From NCBI GenBank assembly GCA_947476335.1, contig CANJQH010000001.1, forward strand, positions 56,566 to 120,565: a stretch of DNA of 64,000 nt. Reading direction: 5' to 3'. The translations under genes and the position numbers were made by a program. Every line of letters starts with the position of its first letter. The first letter of the stretch is position 1. The DNA comes from Anaerolineae bacterium (GTDB lineage Bacteria > Chloroflexota > Anaerolineae > J036 > Brachytrichaceae). Under the pieces are notes generated by a model, which made no database searches, was not told where the DNA came from, and saw only the letters and a program-made list of their open reading frames with translations. Below, piece after piece: positions 46,617-55,022 of this stretch.

Positions 46617-47551
46617 CTTGCAGCAAAGGGGTGCTCACGATCGCGCACGGTCATCCACGCTTCGCACGGCAGGCGGTGAACCTGGCGCGTTCGATCCGAC
46701 TGCGCGATCCTGAAATGCCGTTGGCTGTGGTGACGGACCTGCCCGCGGCGCTTTTCGAAGGGATGTTCGATTCCATCATCGAGTGGAACTTCGCCGCAGG
46801 CGCCGAGCTCGTTTCCAAACTCGACGCGTACGAGATGTCTCCGTACGATGTAACGTTGTTTTTGGACAGCGACATCCTGTTGTTCGCATCATTGCAGGCG
46901 GTGTTCGAGCATTTTGATGGGGACGATTTCGGCGTCGTCGGCCGCAATCTTGCCGATCCCGGCTATTTCGAGTCGATCGATCTGATTCGCGGACACATTC
47001 CATCCGAGACATTTCCGCTTTTCAACAGCGGGATGTTTTACTTCGTCAAGAGCACCGCCGCTGAGAATCTGCTGCGCAGCGCGAAATCGCTGCTGCTTCG
47101 GTATGACGAACTGAAGATTCAGTATTCGCAGGGAATGCTGGCTGATGAACCACTGTTGTGCCTGGCGATGGCGATGGCGGGCAGGCGGGCGAAGACGGGC
47201 ATCAGTGCAGGAGGAATCCATTTGCAGACGATCTGGCCGAGCAGCACGCTCGTGGAGGTGGATGTAATCGCAGGCCGGTGTCGCCAGTATTCGAACGCCC
47301 AGCGAACGTCGCGCCTGGCTCTCCATTACTATGGCGGCAAGATGCAGCACTATGGATATGTGCGCGAGACGCTGCGGTTGCAGGTCGCCTTTCGCGGCCG
47401 CGAACGAAGGCCGTACTTCGACCTCCTGGTGCGCATTCGCGCGTTCTGGATCTGGTTGACGATGCCGCCGCTGGGCGTTGGGAAGATTCGAATTTCGATT
47501 GTGAAGCGACTGCGAGCGACTATCGATACTCTCTTTCACAGCACGAATTAA
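46613..47551 (+). CDS. GT8-like glycosyltransferase, array gene 8
   Basis: This 312-residue paralog has the metal motif Asp85-Ser-Asp87 (LFLDSDILLF), acceptor block FNSGMFYF and LALHYYGGKMQHYGY. The N-terminal 25 codons match gene 7 almost base for base, while the centre diverges. MITE-A copies separate it from gene 9. Confidence 0.72.
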   Translation: MTCSKGVLTIAHGHPRFARQAVNLARSIRLRDPEMPLAVVTDLPAALFEGMFDSIIEWNFAAGAELVSKLDAYEMSPYDVTLFLDSDILLFASLQAVFEHFDGDDFGVVGRNLADPGYFESIDLIRGHIPSETFPLFNSGMFYFVKSTAAENLLRSAKSLLLRYDELKIQYSQGMLADEPLLCLAMAMAGRRAKTGISAGGIHLQTIWPSSTLVEVDVIAGRCRQYSNAQRTSRLALHYYGGKMQHYGYVRETLRLQVAFRGRERRPYFDLLVRIRAFWIWLTMPPLGVGKIRISIVKRLRATIDTLFHSTN

Positions 47552-47557
47552 AAATGG

Positions 47558-47610
47558 GTAACGACCTGGGCCGATTTATTTTTCATCGTGAACCACACTG
47601 TTCTTTCTTC
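47558..47610 (+). repeat. Decayed half MITE-A
   Basis: GTAACGACCTGGGCCGATTT and CGTGAACCACACTGTTCTTT follow the left half of MITE-A in reverse-type orientation. It lies next to intact copy 6, so two insertions of different age hit the same gap between array genes 8 and 9. Confidence 0.55.
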
Positions 47611-47633
47611 TTCTGACTTTTTTTTGATTTTTT

Positions 47634-47747
47634 GTAACTACTCGGGCCAGCCATTTTTCCAACGCGAAACACATTATTTTCTCTCCCCCGAAGGGAGAGA
47701 GAATAGTGTTTTTCGCGGGAAATACTGATTTGGGCCTGAGTAGTTAC
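47634..47747 (+). repeat. MITE-A copy 6
   Basis: 114-bp copy with intact ends (one change in the left end, CTACTCGGG) and a slightly altered hairpin. It splits the array between genes 8 and 9 and ends 5-17 bp before the start of gene 9, so it probably breaks the operon or supplies its upstream sequence. Confidence 0.9.
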
Positions 47748-47763
47748 GAAAATGATGATATCG

Positions 47764-48681
47764 ATGAACAAGAGCAAAGGCGTTCTTACGATTGTTTATG
47801 GGAAGCCGGAATATGCGCGACATGCAGTGAACCTGGCGCGTTCAATTCGTCTGCGCGATCCGGGCTTGTCGCTGGCGGTGGTGACTGATCTCGATCCTGC
47901 GTTGTTCGAGGGGATGTATGACCATGTGATTCCCTGGGAATTCAAGGAATGGACGGGCTGGCTTGCGAAGCTGGATGCATGCGCGATGACGCCGTTCGAC
48001 ATCACGCTGTATCTGGATTCCGACATGCTGGTGTTTGAATCGCTCGAGAAAATCTTTGGACATTTCGAGGGCAGTGAATTCGGTGTGATCGGGCATGATG
48101 TGACGAACGTCGTCTGGTACAAGTCGATGGAAAAAATTCGGCAGGTGGTTCCATCCGAGACGTACCCGATTTTTAACGGCGGTCTTTATTACTTCGTGAA
48201 GGGTGAAACTGCCGAGTCGGTTTTTCGAAACGCGAAAGTGCTGCACGCGCGCTACGACGAACTGCAGCTGAAGCGGAATCGGCGGATGGACTGCGACCAG
48301 GCGCTCGTCAGTCTGGCGATGGCGCAGGGAGGGCTGCATGCTGCGCCGATCGTGGCGGATGGTTCGCGCGTCGATGCAATCTGGCCGAACGGAATGGCCG
48401 TTGAGACCGATGTGATTGCAGGCACGTGTTATCAAGTCGAAGAGGGTGTTCGCGTGCGCCGCGGAATCTTGCACTACTACGGTGATGCAATATCGAGCTA
48501 CAACTATGTGCGAGAGGAAATGCGATTGCGTGCGGCGTTCGAAAATTCCGAGCGCAGGGTGCGTTTCGATGCGCTGATCCGACTTCGTGCGCTTTTTGCC
48601 TGGCTGATGACGCCGCCGCGCGGTGTGTGGAAAATGCGTGCGCCCATCGAGAGACGGCTGCGATCCATGCGCCAGGGTTGA
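47764..48681 (+). CDS. GT8-like glycosyltransferase, array gene 9
   Basis: This 305-residue paralog (308 from the ATG at 47752) has KSKGVLTIVYGKPEY, the metal motif Asp85-Ser-Asp87 (LYLDSDMLVF), FNGGLYYFVK and ILHYYGDAISSYNY. The start at 47764 is chosen by alignment. It follows MITE-A copy 6 directly. Confidence 0.72.
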   Translation: MNKSKGVLTIVYGKPEYARHAVNLARSIRLRDPGLSLAVVTDLDPALFEGMYDHVIPWEFKEWTGWLAKLDACAMTPFDITLYLDSDMLVFESLEKIFGHFEGSEFGVIGHDVTNVVWYKSMEKIRQVVPSETYPIFNGGLYYFVKGETAESVFRNAKVLHARYDELQLKRNRRMDCDQALVSLAMAQGGLHAAPIVADGSRVDAIWPNGMAVETDVIAGTCYQVEEGVRVRRGILHYYGDAISSYNYVREEMRLRAAFENSERRVRFDALIRLRALFAWLMTPPRGVWKMRAPIERRLRSMRQG

Positions 48682-48691
48682 GTAACTGAAA

Positions 48692-49606
48692 ATGAATATC
48701 GGCAAAGGCGTTTTGACGATCGCGCACGGGCAGTCGCGTTTTGCGCGTCAGGCGGTGGCGCTGGCCCGTTCGATTCGGCTGCGTGATCCGAACCTGCCGC
48801 TTGCGGTAGTGACCGACCTGCCTGCGGCGCTCTTCGAGGGAATATACGATCACGTGATCCCTTGGAATTTTGCCGGCCGATCGGGACTCGTCAGCAAGCT
48901 CGATGCGTACGAAATGTCGCCGTTCGATGTGACGCTGTTTCTCGATACTGATATTTTGATGTTCACTTCGCTGCAGCCTGTGTTCGAACATTTTGCGGTG
49001 GATGAGTTCAGTGTGATCGGCCAGTTGCAGGCGGAGACGGGCTGGTTCGAATCGACTGGTCTGGTTCAGGAGCAGTTCCTCACGAAAGAGTTTCCGCGCT
49101 TTGTCGGGGGCTTGTACTACTTCGTGAAAGGTGAGGTGGCCGACAGGGTTTTCCGTGAAGCCCGCGTGATTCATGGGCGCTACGATGGACTGCGAATCAA
49201 GCTTCATGAAGGGATGAGGAATGACGAGCCGATTTTCTCTCTCGCGATGGTTCGAACAGGGCTGCATGCACGAAAAGCGCGTACGCCGGGGCTGTTGATC
49301 AACCCTACATGGGGGCCAGTGCGGTCAGCAGACATCGACGTGATTGCCGGTCGCTGCGATCAGTTCGAAAACAAGAAAATTCTGCGGCGGGCGATGATGC
49401 ACTTCTACGACGGCAGGACGCATTCGTACTTCTATATTCGAGAGGTTTTGCGATTGAAGGCAGCATTTCGCAATGCCGATCGCACTGTGCGGATGGAAGG
49501 TCTGATTCGATTGTGCGCCGTAGTGCTGTGGCTGTGCGCGCCGCCGAGAATTGTTTGGAAGATGCACAGATTCATCATGAAAGGGCTGCGAAAGCTGATG
49601 CGGTGA
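48692..49606 (+). CDS. GT8-like glycosyltransferase, array gene 10
   Basis: This 304-residue paralog closes the array. It has GKGVLTIAHGQSRF, the metal motif Asp85-Thr-Asp87 (LFLDTDILMF), acceptor block FVGGLYYF as in gene 7, and MMHFYDGRTHSYFY. It starts 10 bp after gene 9 and is convergent with the GT4 gene, with 13 bp between the stops. Confidence 0.72.
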   Translation: MNIGKGVLTIAHGQSRFARQAVALARSIRLRDPNLPLAVVTDLPAALFEGIYDHVIPWNFAGRSGLVSKLDAYEMSPFDVTLFLDTDILMFTSLQPVFEHFAVDEFSVIGQLQAETGWFESTGLVQEQFLTKEFPRFVGGLYYFVKGEVADRVFREARVIHGRYDGLRIKLHEGMRNDEPIFSLAMVRTGLHARKARTPGLLINPTWGPVRSADIDVIAGRCDQFENKKILRRAMMHFYDGRTHSYFYIREVLRLKAAFRNADRTVRMEGLIRLCAVVLWLCAPPRIVWKMHRFIMKGLRKLMR

Positions 49607-49619
49607 GCTTTCGACTGGT

Positions 49620-50852
49620 TCATCGGGGCCGCAGTGCTGCGTGCTGCAGCCGGCGCTGCATTATGTGGCCGGTGGCTTCGATGCCGTTTGTGCGGCGTAT
49701 GTCGGCGGCGGCGCGGCGTCCGCGCGCGGCAGCTTCGTTGCGCTGTGTGAAAGCCAGCCGCATCTGGTCTGCGGCATGTTCGATGTCCGCTTCCGCCCAG
49801 AAGTCGCCGGCTGCGTACGGGCCATGGCTGCGTTCGAGTTGAACGAGCTCGAAGCCGACGAGGTACGAATTCGACGGCGTCATGTAATCGAGGTTGCTCG
49901 AGTATGCGGTGGCGATGCAGGGTTTGCCGAAGTACATCGCTTCGGCCATCGTCAGACCGAAGCCTTCGCAGCGATGCAGGGATACGTAGGCATCGCATGC
50001 GTTCATCAGCGCGCTGGTTTCCGCGCGATCGAATCGACGATCGATCAGCACGCCGCCGACGGCGTCGAGTTCGGTGAGAAGTGCGTCGAGCTCGTGTTCC
50101 GACAAATCGTAGAGGTGCGGTCTGCGGCGTGCGAGATCGAGGTTGTTCAGTTTGAGCACCAGCAGTGGGCCACTGCGTCCCGGTGCACCGAAGGCAAGCC
50201 GAAACGCGTGAATCAGCGCGCGTGGATTCTTGCGTTCGAGGATGCTGCATGCGTCGCACATGAACAGAAAGACGAATCGGTCGTCGGGCAGGCCGAAGTG
50301 CGCGCGTGTGAGTGTGGCGGGCATGGCCGGGGCGACGGTCGTCGGAATGTGCACGACGGGGATGGGCGACACAGCAGCAAGCGCCGACTGCGTGTAGCGG
50401 CTGCCGACCCAGACTTCGTCATAGAGCGCGAATGCGCCGTACCATTTCTGTGGGAAGGACGGCATTTCCCAGAACCAGTAGCCGATGTTGATGCGGCTGG
50501 CGAAGAAGCGTGCGCCGAGCGAATCGTAGAGCTTGCGTGTATTGGCCGCATTCACGTGCACGAGATTGATCTTCGTTTGAAAATCGCCGGGCGTATCTTT
50601 TGGCACGTCTGTGGAAGCGAGCGTTGGCATTGTCTCGACGTCGGTGCAGCGGACTGGCTGCCCGGCGTGCTGCAAAGCGGTGAGGGTGTTGCGTGCGACT
50701 TCGCCGACGCCGGTCGCTGCGCTGAGATGGCCGACGAGTCGCACCGGCGGTGCGGGCGGCAGCGGATCCGGCAGTGAACGCGACAGACGTGTTCGCGCGG
50801 GATTCGTGAGGCGGTCCGTCAGACGCTGGAGACGATGCAGGATGTCGGTCAT
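49620..50852 (-). CDS. Family 4 glycosyltransferase
   Basis: This 410-residue GT-B enzyme has an N-terminal half with RLVGHLSAATGVGEVARNTL and INIGYWFWEMPSFPQKW, and a C-terminal half with FVFLFMCDACSILERKNP and the donor motif LHRCEGFGLTMAEAMYFGKPCIAT. This WFWE variety is common in exopolysaccharide loci. It belongs to the right-hand minus-strand block of the glycan locus. Confidence 0.88.
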   Translation of the reverse strand: MTDILHRLQRLTDRLTNPARTRLSRSLPDPLPPAPPVRLVGHLSAATGVGEVARNTLTALQHAGQPVRCTDVETMPTLASTDVPKDTPGDFQTKINLVHVNAANTRKLYDSLGARFFASRINIGYWFWEMPSFPQKWYGAFALYDEVWVGSRYTQSALAAVSPIPVVHIPTTVAPAMPATLTRAHFGLPDDRFVFLFMCDACSILERKNPRALIHAFRLAFGAPGRSGPLLVLKLNNLDLARRRPHLYDLSEHELDALLTELDAVGGVLIDRRFDRAETSALMNACDAYVSLHRCEGFGLTMAEAMYFGKPCIATAYSSNLDYMTPSNSYLVGFELVQLERSHGPYAAGDFWAEADIEHAADQMRLAFTQRNEAAARGRRAAADIRRTNGIEATGHIMQRRLQHAALRPR

Positions 50853-50937
50853 GGTTCGTCAGTGGCGCCTACGCTGTGCAGCCGGTTTTTGGCACGCGCA
50901 TAAAAAAGACTGACAGAGTTTTGAAGCGGAACTGCAT

Positions 50938-51606
50938 TCAATTTCTTTGCATTGCATTGGACTTCGGCGTGAGGCGAATGCCGTTCAATGCGACCTCGGC
51001 ATTCCAGCGGCCGTCGCGTTCGATGCGTGTGAGCACGTTGCTGAGTGCTGGATAGCCGTTCTGTTCGCAGACGTCGGGCATGAACAGGTGTGCATCGTCG
51101 ACGATGATCACGTGGCCGAGAAAAGGCGCTGCGAAGATATGCTCCAGTTCGATGAGGATCGGCGTCACCGTTTCGCCTGGGCGCGGCTGCCCGGGTGGAG
51201 AGTGTGCGTCGATCCAGAACAGCGCCGGCTTGTGCAGATCGGCGATGATCTGCGGCAGCAGTACGGCGCTGTCGCCAAGATACAAATGAATTTTGGGGCT
51301 TGATCGAAAGCGTCGGTGCGCTGCTTCGTAGACGTCCGGCAGCAGTTCGATGCTGTGCTATGCGTCGAACTTGCCGTACAAGGCGGCGAGTGTGTCGCCG
51401 CGTCGTGTGCCGGTCTCGATTAGCGTGCGCAGGCCGTGCTCCGGCGCAAAGCGCTCGAGCACCGCGTGCTTCACGATGGGCGGCATGGGATGCGGCGAGC
51501 CGGCAGCGAGCCAGCGCGCCAGCCGTCGCGCTTCGATCAGCGGGTCGATCGGAGGGCGCACGCGGTTGATGAACGCGAGAGCGATGCGGCGGAGCGCTTC
51601 TTTCAT
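50938..51606 (-). pseudogene. SAM-dependent methyltransferase with an in-frame TAG
   Basis: Read through, 222 residues form a class I methyltransferase: LRTLIETGTRRGDTLAAL is SAM motif I, then HSIELLPDVYEAA, IHLYLGDSAVLLP, ALFWIDAHSP and HVIIVDDAHLF. Codon 83 (51358-51360) is TAG, between FDA and HSIEL, with the frame and homology intact on both sides. As in the FkbM gene, a single stop hits the SAM domain. It is a fresh pseudogene, an assembly error, or suppressed. It lies between a dioxygenase and a GT4 gene on the same strand. Confidence 0.75.
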
Positions 51607-51613
51607 GATTTTG

Positions 51614-52465
51614 CTATGCCTGCAGCTTGTTGCCCTGGTTGTCCTGCGGAGCGTCGCCTGGTTTCAGGGGAGGGATCGGCTGCAGAATTTTGCGCTGGCT
51701 CGGCGTGACGCGCGTGAGAAGATCGTCGGAATACACATAGCCGAAGCGCGTCGTCGCCCACAGTGGGCCGTAGCGGTAGATCGTCACGCGGCGCTCGCCG
51801 CTCGTTTTCGTGCGGCTGCTGCCGCCGTGCATGACGCCGTCGCAGAAGATCAGCGCGTCGCCCTTGTTCATGTAGACCGGCACGGCGCCCTCGAGGTGAT
51901 CCATGCGATCGCCTGCGCCGTAATTTCCGGCGTGTGGGTGCGGGAAATTCGACTTGTGGCTGCCGGGAATGACCATCGTCGGGCCGTCGCCGGGGCCGAT
52001 ATCCGTCCATGCGACGATGACGTTGCACTGACCGACGCGGAACATGCCGTCCTTGTAGTGATATGCGCCGCGCAGCGCACCTTGGTAGCCGCCAGAGTGC
52101 ACCGGATGATGGCCGCCGGCGCGCCGCACGGAGACGATGCATTCGTCGACAAACAGCCCTTGCACGTACGACTTTTCTTCGCCGCACCAGTGGCGCAGAT
52201 GTTCGATATATCCGGGATGGTCCAGCAGCGCCTCGAACGGCTGGCCCGCCTCCACACAATTGTGCAGCTCGAGGCCGGTGTCTTTTGTATAGTCGCGCCG
52301 CTGTGTGTTGCCGTGCCACTGGCCGAATTCCAATGATGGAAGCGCGTCGATGGCGTCGTTTACGGCGTCGATCAGCTCAGGTTCGACGGCGTTTTTCAGC
52401 ACGACGAAGCCGTTCAGGTCGAACATGAAATCGTCCAGTGGTGTGGGAGTGCGGAGCATTGCCAT
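51614..52465 (-). CDS. Phytanoyl-CoA dioxygenase (PhyH)-like Fe(II)/2-oxoglutarate oxygenase
   Basis: This 283-residue protein has the PhyH plan: FDLNGFVVLKNAVEPELIDAV at the start, a central double-stranded beta helix, GPGDGPTMVIPGSHKSNF, and FCDGVMHGGSSRT, whose His is the distal iron ligand. VMHGG and the preceding VAWTDIGPGDG fit Fe(II)/2OG binding. In glycan or secondary-metabolite loci such enzymes hydroxylate small substrates. The start at 52465 (or 52459) is uncertain. It lies 7 bp upstream of the broken methyltransferase. Confidence 0.78.
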   Translation of the reverse strand: MAMLRTPTPLDDFMFDLNGFVVLKNAVEPELIDAVNDAIDALPSLEFGQWHGNTQRRDYTKDTGLELHNCVEAGQPFEALLDHPGYIEHLRHWCGEEKSYVQGLFVDECIVSVRRAGGHHPVHSGGYQGALRGAYHYKDGMFRVGQCNVIVAWTDIGPGDGPTMVIPGSHKSNFPHPHAGNYGAGDRMDHLEGAVPVYMNKGDALIFCDGVMHGGSSRTKTSGERRVTIYRYGPLWATTRFGYVYSDDLLTRVTPSQRKILQPIPPLKPGDAPQDNQGNKLQA

Positions 52466-52551
52466 AGTGCGGAAGAGTGTATTCGGAAATGTAGTTTGCC
52501 GCGATCGCTGAGAGTGCTCAAACTTGAGCTGAAGGGTGTGTTTTGCAATTT

Positions 52552-52869
52552 TCACCCGCTGTGGTTTGAGCATTTCCCGATCGGTGCTGATGTCGAGAGA
52601 TGCTTTGCTGTTGGATCATCATGCGCGCAGAACGGTTTTGATGCGGCGTTTGACGGTGCGCAGTCGCGGAGCAAGCGTGTAGTTCCGAAGGCTGCGTCGT
52701 TGATATCGCGTCCATTGTTGTTCCCTGGAGTGAGCGCCGCGACGTTGGGCAGGGTGAGATCGATATGCTGTTTACTTTTGTACAGCGATTTCAGCCAAGC
52801 GTTGACGGCGGTTCCACCCGCCTTGAGCAAGTGTATGAAATAAATCGGGGGCTCGAAACGTAATTTCAT
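52552..52869 (-). pseudogene. Remnant of a sulfotransferase gene
   Basis: The 105-residue frame opens with YFIHLLKAGGTAVNAWL, which resembles the PAPS loop FxHVPKTGGxS of the 2-O-sulfotransferase family, with the key KTGG changed to KAGG. After about 50 residues the sequence loses any protein-like pattern. The start is 6 bp from MITE-A copy 7. This is probably a decayed, 3'-truncated paralog of the enzyme at 37.1-38.0 kb. Confidence 0.45.
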
Positions 52870-52874
52870 GGATG

Positions 52875-52984
52875 GTAACTACTCAGGCCCAAATCAGTAA
52901 TTCCCGCGAAACACACTATTCTCTCCCCCGAAGGGAGAGAATAGTGTGTTTCGCGTTGGAAAAATGGCTGGCCTGAGTAGTTAC
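52875..52984 (-). repeat. MITE-A copy 7 with 8-bp target duplication
   Basis: 110-bp copy. The flanks catggatg (52867-52874) and catggacg (52985-52992) match at 7 of 8 bases. The left duplication includes the start codon (CAT on the plus strand) of the sulfotransferase remnant. Confidence 0.93.
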
Positions 52985-53000
52985 CATGGACGTTATTTCG

Positions 53001-53885
53001 TCATTGCTGACTTCCTGTGCGTCGATGTCGCATTGCCGTTAATTGTGCGAGCTCTGTTTCATCAAGGTCCGTGGGCACCGTGATGAGTACGCGCAGATAC
53101 AAGTCGCCCGCTTCGCTGCTGTTCAGCCTAGGCATGCCGCGGCTGCGCAGGCGGATGAGGCGGCCGGACGAAGTGCCCGGGGGAACGCGGACGACGAGCG
53201 GGCCGCCGAGCGTATCGACGGAGACCTCGTCACCGAGGAGTGCGGTAAATACATCTACGGCGATGTCGCGGTACAGGTCGTCGCCGCGCAGTTCGTAGAA
53301 CGGATGTTTGGCGATTTCGATGATGAGGTAGAGATCGCCAGCCTGGCCGCGGCTGTTGCGGCCGCCCTGTCCTTTCACGTGCACTTTGGTGCCGCTGCGT
53401 GCGCCGCGAGGGATGCGCACTTCGATGTCGCCTTCACCGCTGCGCGTCATGCGGCGTGCGGTGCCGTGAAAAGCTTCCTCCAGCGTAATTTCGACTGCCT
53501 GCTCGAAGTCGCGCGGGGTGCGGACGTTGCGGGCATTTCTGGGTCCGTTGGCGAAGAATGAGCCGAGCATTTCCTCAAAATCTTCCGGATTCATTGTGCC
53601 GGGGGCGCCGGTACCGCCCGCACTGCGGCCGTTCGGAGGCGCCTGGCGGTACTGGTTGAAGTTGCTGCCGAGCTGGTCGTACAGCTTGCGTTTTTCGGGA
53701 TCACTCAGCACTTCGTAGGCCTCGTTGATCTCCTTGAATTTTTCTTCGGCTTTTTTGTCGCCTTTGTTCGCGTCGGGATGATGCTGCCGGGCGAGTTTGC
53801 GGAAGGCCTTCTTGATCGTCTCCGCATCGGCTGTGCGGTCGACGCCCAGCGTTTTGTAGTAGTTTTTGTTTTCCACGTGATTCAC
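53001..53885 (-). CDS. CbpA-like DnaJ co-chaperone (J-domain, no zinc finger)
   Basis: This 294-residue protein has an N-terminal J-domain (YYKTLGVDRTADAETIKKAF, then HHPDANKG with the HPD triad at about residues 36-38), a Gly/Pro/Asn-rich linker, and two C-terminal substrate-binding beta domains (VEITLEEAFHG, VRIPRGARSG, GDLYLIIEIAKHPFYE). The Cys-rich zinc domain of DnaJ is absent, as in CbpA. It stimulates DnaK ATPase. It starts at a GTG and stands alone between two MITE-A copies. Confidence 0.92.
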   Translation of the reverse strand: MNHVENKNYYKTLGVDRTADAETIKKAFRKLARQHHPDANKGDKKAEEKFKEINEAYEVLSDPEKRKLYDQLGSNFNQYRQAPPNGRSAGGTGAPGTMNPEDFEEMLGSFFANGPRNARNVRTPRDFEQAVEITLEEAFHGTARRMTRSGEGDIEVRIPRGARSGTKVHVKGQGGRNSRGQAGDLYLIIEIAKHPFYELRGDDLYRDIAVDVFTALLGDEVSVDTLGGPLVVRVPPGTSSGRLIRLRSRGMPRLNSSEAGDLYLRVLITVPTDLDETELAQLTAMRHRRTGSQQ

Positions 53886-53912
53886 CCGCTTTCACCGGCT
53901 TTGCAAAATAAG

Positions 53913-53984
53913 GCAACTACTCAGGCCTAAGTCGATATTTCCCGCGAAACGCACTATGGGAAATGGACTGGCCCAAGTAATTAC
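53913..53984 (-). repeat. Decayed MITE-A copy lacking one hairpin arm
   Basis: 72 bp from GCAACTACTCAGGCC through TATTTCCCGCGAAACGCACTATGGGAAATGGACTGGCCC to AGTAATTAC (ends match MITE-A). The central palindrome is deleted. It lies upstream of both divergent genes. Confidence 0.75.
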
Positions 53985-54060
53985 AGAACAAGTGCTTAGG
54001 CGGTTTGTGTTGGAACCTGGCTCAATTATCGCGCGTGCGAATCCGCGCTACACTTCCGTT

Positions 54061-54906
54061 GTGTTCAAGAATCTGAATTTTGGTGCGCTGGGAATCAGCG
54101 CCAGCTTCGAGCAGACGGTTGCCCTGGCCGTTGCTCATGGCTTCGCAGGGGTCGACCTGGACATGGGCTTTTTGGGACGCATGGCGGCGGAGCAATCGCC
54201 GCAGGCGGCGCACGACTGGTTCGCCGCGACCGGCCTGCGCGCCGGCGGCATGGGATTCAGTGTGAAATGGCGCGAGTCGGACAGTGACGCCGACTTTCAG
54301 AGCAGTCTGCATGCGCTCGAGCAGGAAGCGGCGCTGGCCGCTTTGTTCGGGTGTACGCGTGCGGCGACATGGGTGATGCCGTGTTCGAATCAATTGTCGT
54401 TTCGCGCCTATTGGGATTTGGCCGTGAAGCGCCTCGGCGCTTCTGCGCGCGTGCTCGGTTCGCACGGCATTCGGCTTGGCCTGGAGTTTATTGGCCCGGC
54501 CACGCTGCGCAGCTCGTTCAAGCATGTTTTTGTGCATTCGATGGACGGCATGCTCGGCTTGTCCGCGGCGATCGGGCCGAACGCTGGCTTGTTGCTGGAT
54601 TGTTTTCATGCTTATACGGCGAAGGTCACGACGGCTGATCTGCGGGCATTGAGCAACGACGACGTTGTGTATGTGCATTTGAATGATGCGCAGGCCGGCT
54701 TCGGGCCGGATGAGCAGCTCGACCAGGTGCGCGACATGGTGTGCGCCACGGCGGTGATCGACATCGCGGGCTTTGTCGGTGCGCTGCGCGCCATCAGTTA
54801 CGACGGCCCGCTCACGGTGGAGCCGTTCAGCAAAACCGTGAAAGCCATGTCACTCGAAGATGCAGCGGCGTACACCAGCCGTTCGATCGATCAGGCGCTG
54901 GCATGA
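54061..54906 (+). CDS. Sugar phosphate isomerase/epimerase-like TIM-barrel protein
   Basis: This 281-residue protein is of the xylose isomerase-like (AP endonuclease 2) family. Metal ligands are likely Glu in LGLEFIG, Asp and His in LLLDCFHAY, His in VYVHLNDAQAG and Glu in LTVEPF. Substrates in this family include ketoses, inosose and hydroxypyruvate. The GTG at 54061 is chosen because TACACT lies 6 bases before it and the upstream frame is repeat DNA. It overlaps the next small gene by 4 bp. Confidence 0.8.
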   Translation: MFKNLNFGALGISASFEQTVALAVAHGFAGVDLDMGFLGRMAAEQSPQAAHDWFAATGLRAGGMGFSVKWRESDSDADFQSSLHALEQEAALAALFGCTRAATWVMPCSNQLSFRAYWDLAVKRLGASARVLGSHGIRLGLEFIGPATLRSSFKHVFVHSMDGMLGLSAAIGPNAGLLLDCFHAYTAKVTTADLRALSNDDVVYVHLNDAQAGFGPDEQLDQVRDMVCATAVIDIAGFVGALRAISYDGPLTVEPFSKTVKAMSLEDAAAYTSRSIDQALA

Positions 54907-55022
54907 GCATGATCGAGGCCGCAGTCGTCGGCCTCCTGTGCGCGGTGCTGTTTTCGGGCGCCTTCGTCGGCCTGCTGCTGCGTGTGCGGCGCAGCAGCGC
55001 GAAGTCGAAGAGCCGGAAGTAG
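54903..55022 (+). CDS. Small single-span membrane protein (39 aa)
   Basis: The ATG overlaps the stop of the isomerase (ATGA). The product has one hydrophobic segment (AAVVGLLCAVLFSGAFVGLLL) followed by a basic tail (RVRRSSAKSKSRK), so it should insert with the tail in the cytoplasm. I do not recognise the family. Coupling to the enzyme is the main support. Confidence 0.45.
   Translation: MSMIEAAVVGLLCAVLFSGAFVGLLLRVRRSSAKSKSRK

Noticed and set aside
52518..52715. Small minus-strand frame of 65 codons
   Set aside because: It overlaps the sulfotransferase remnant in another frame and has no protein-like features.
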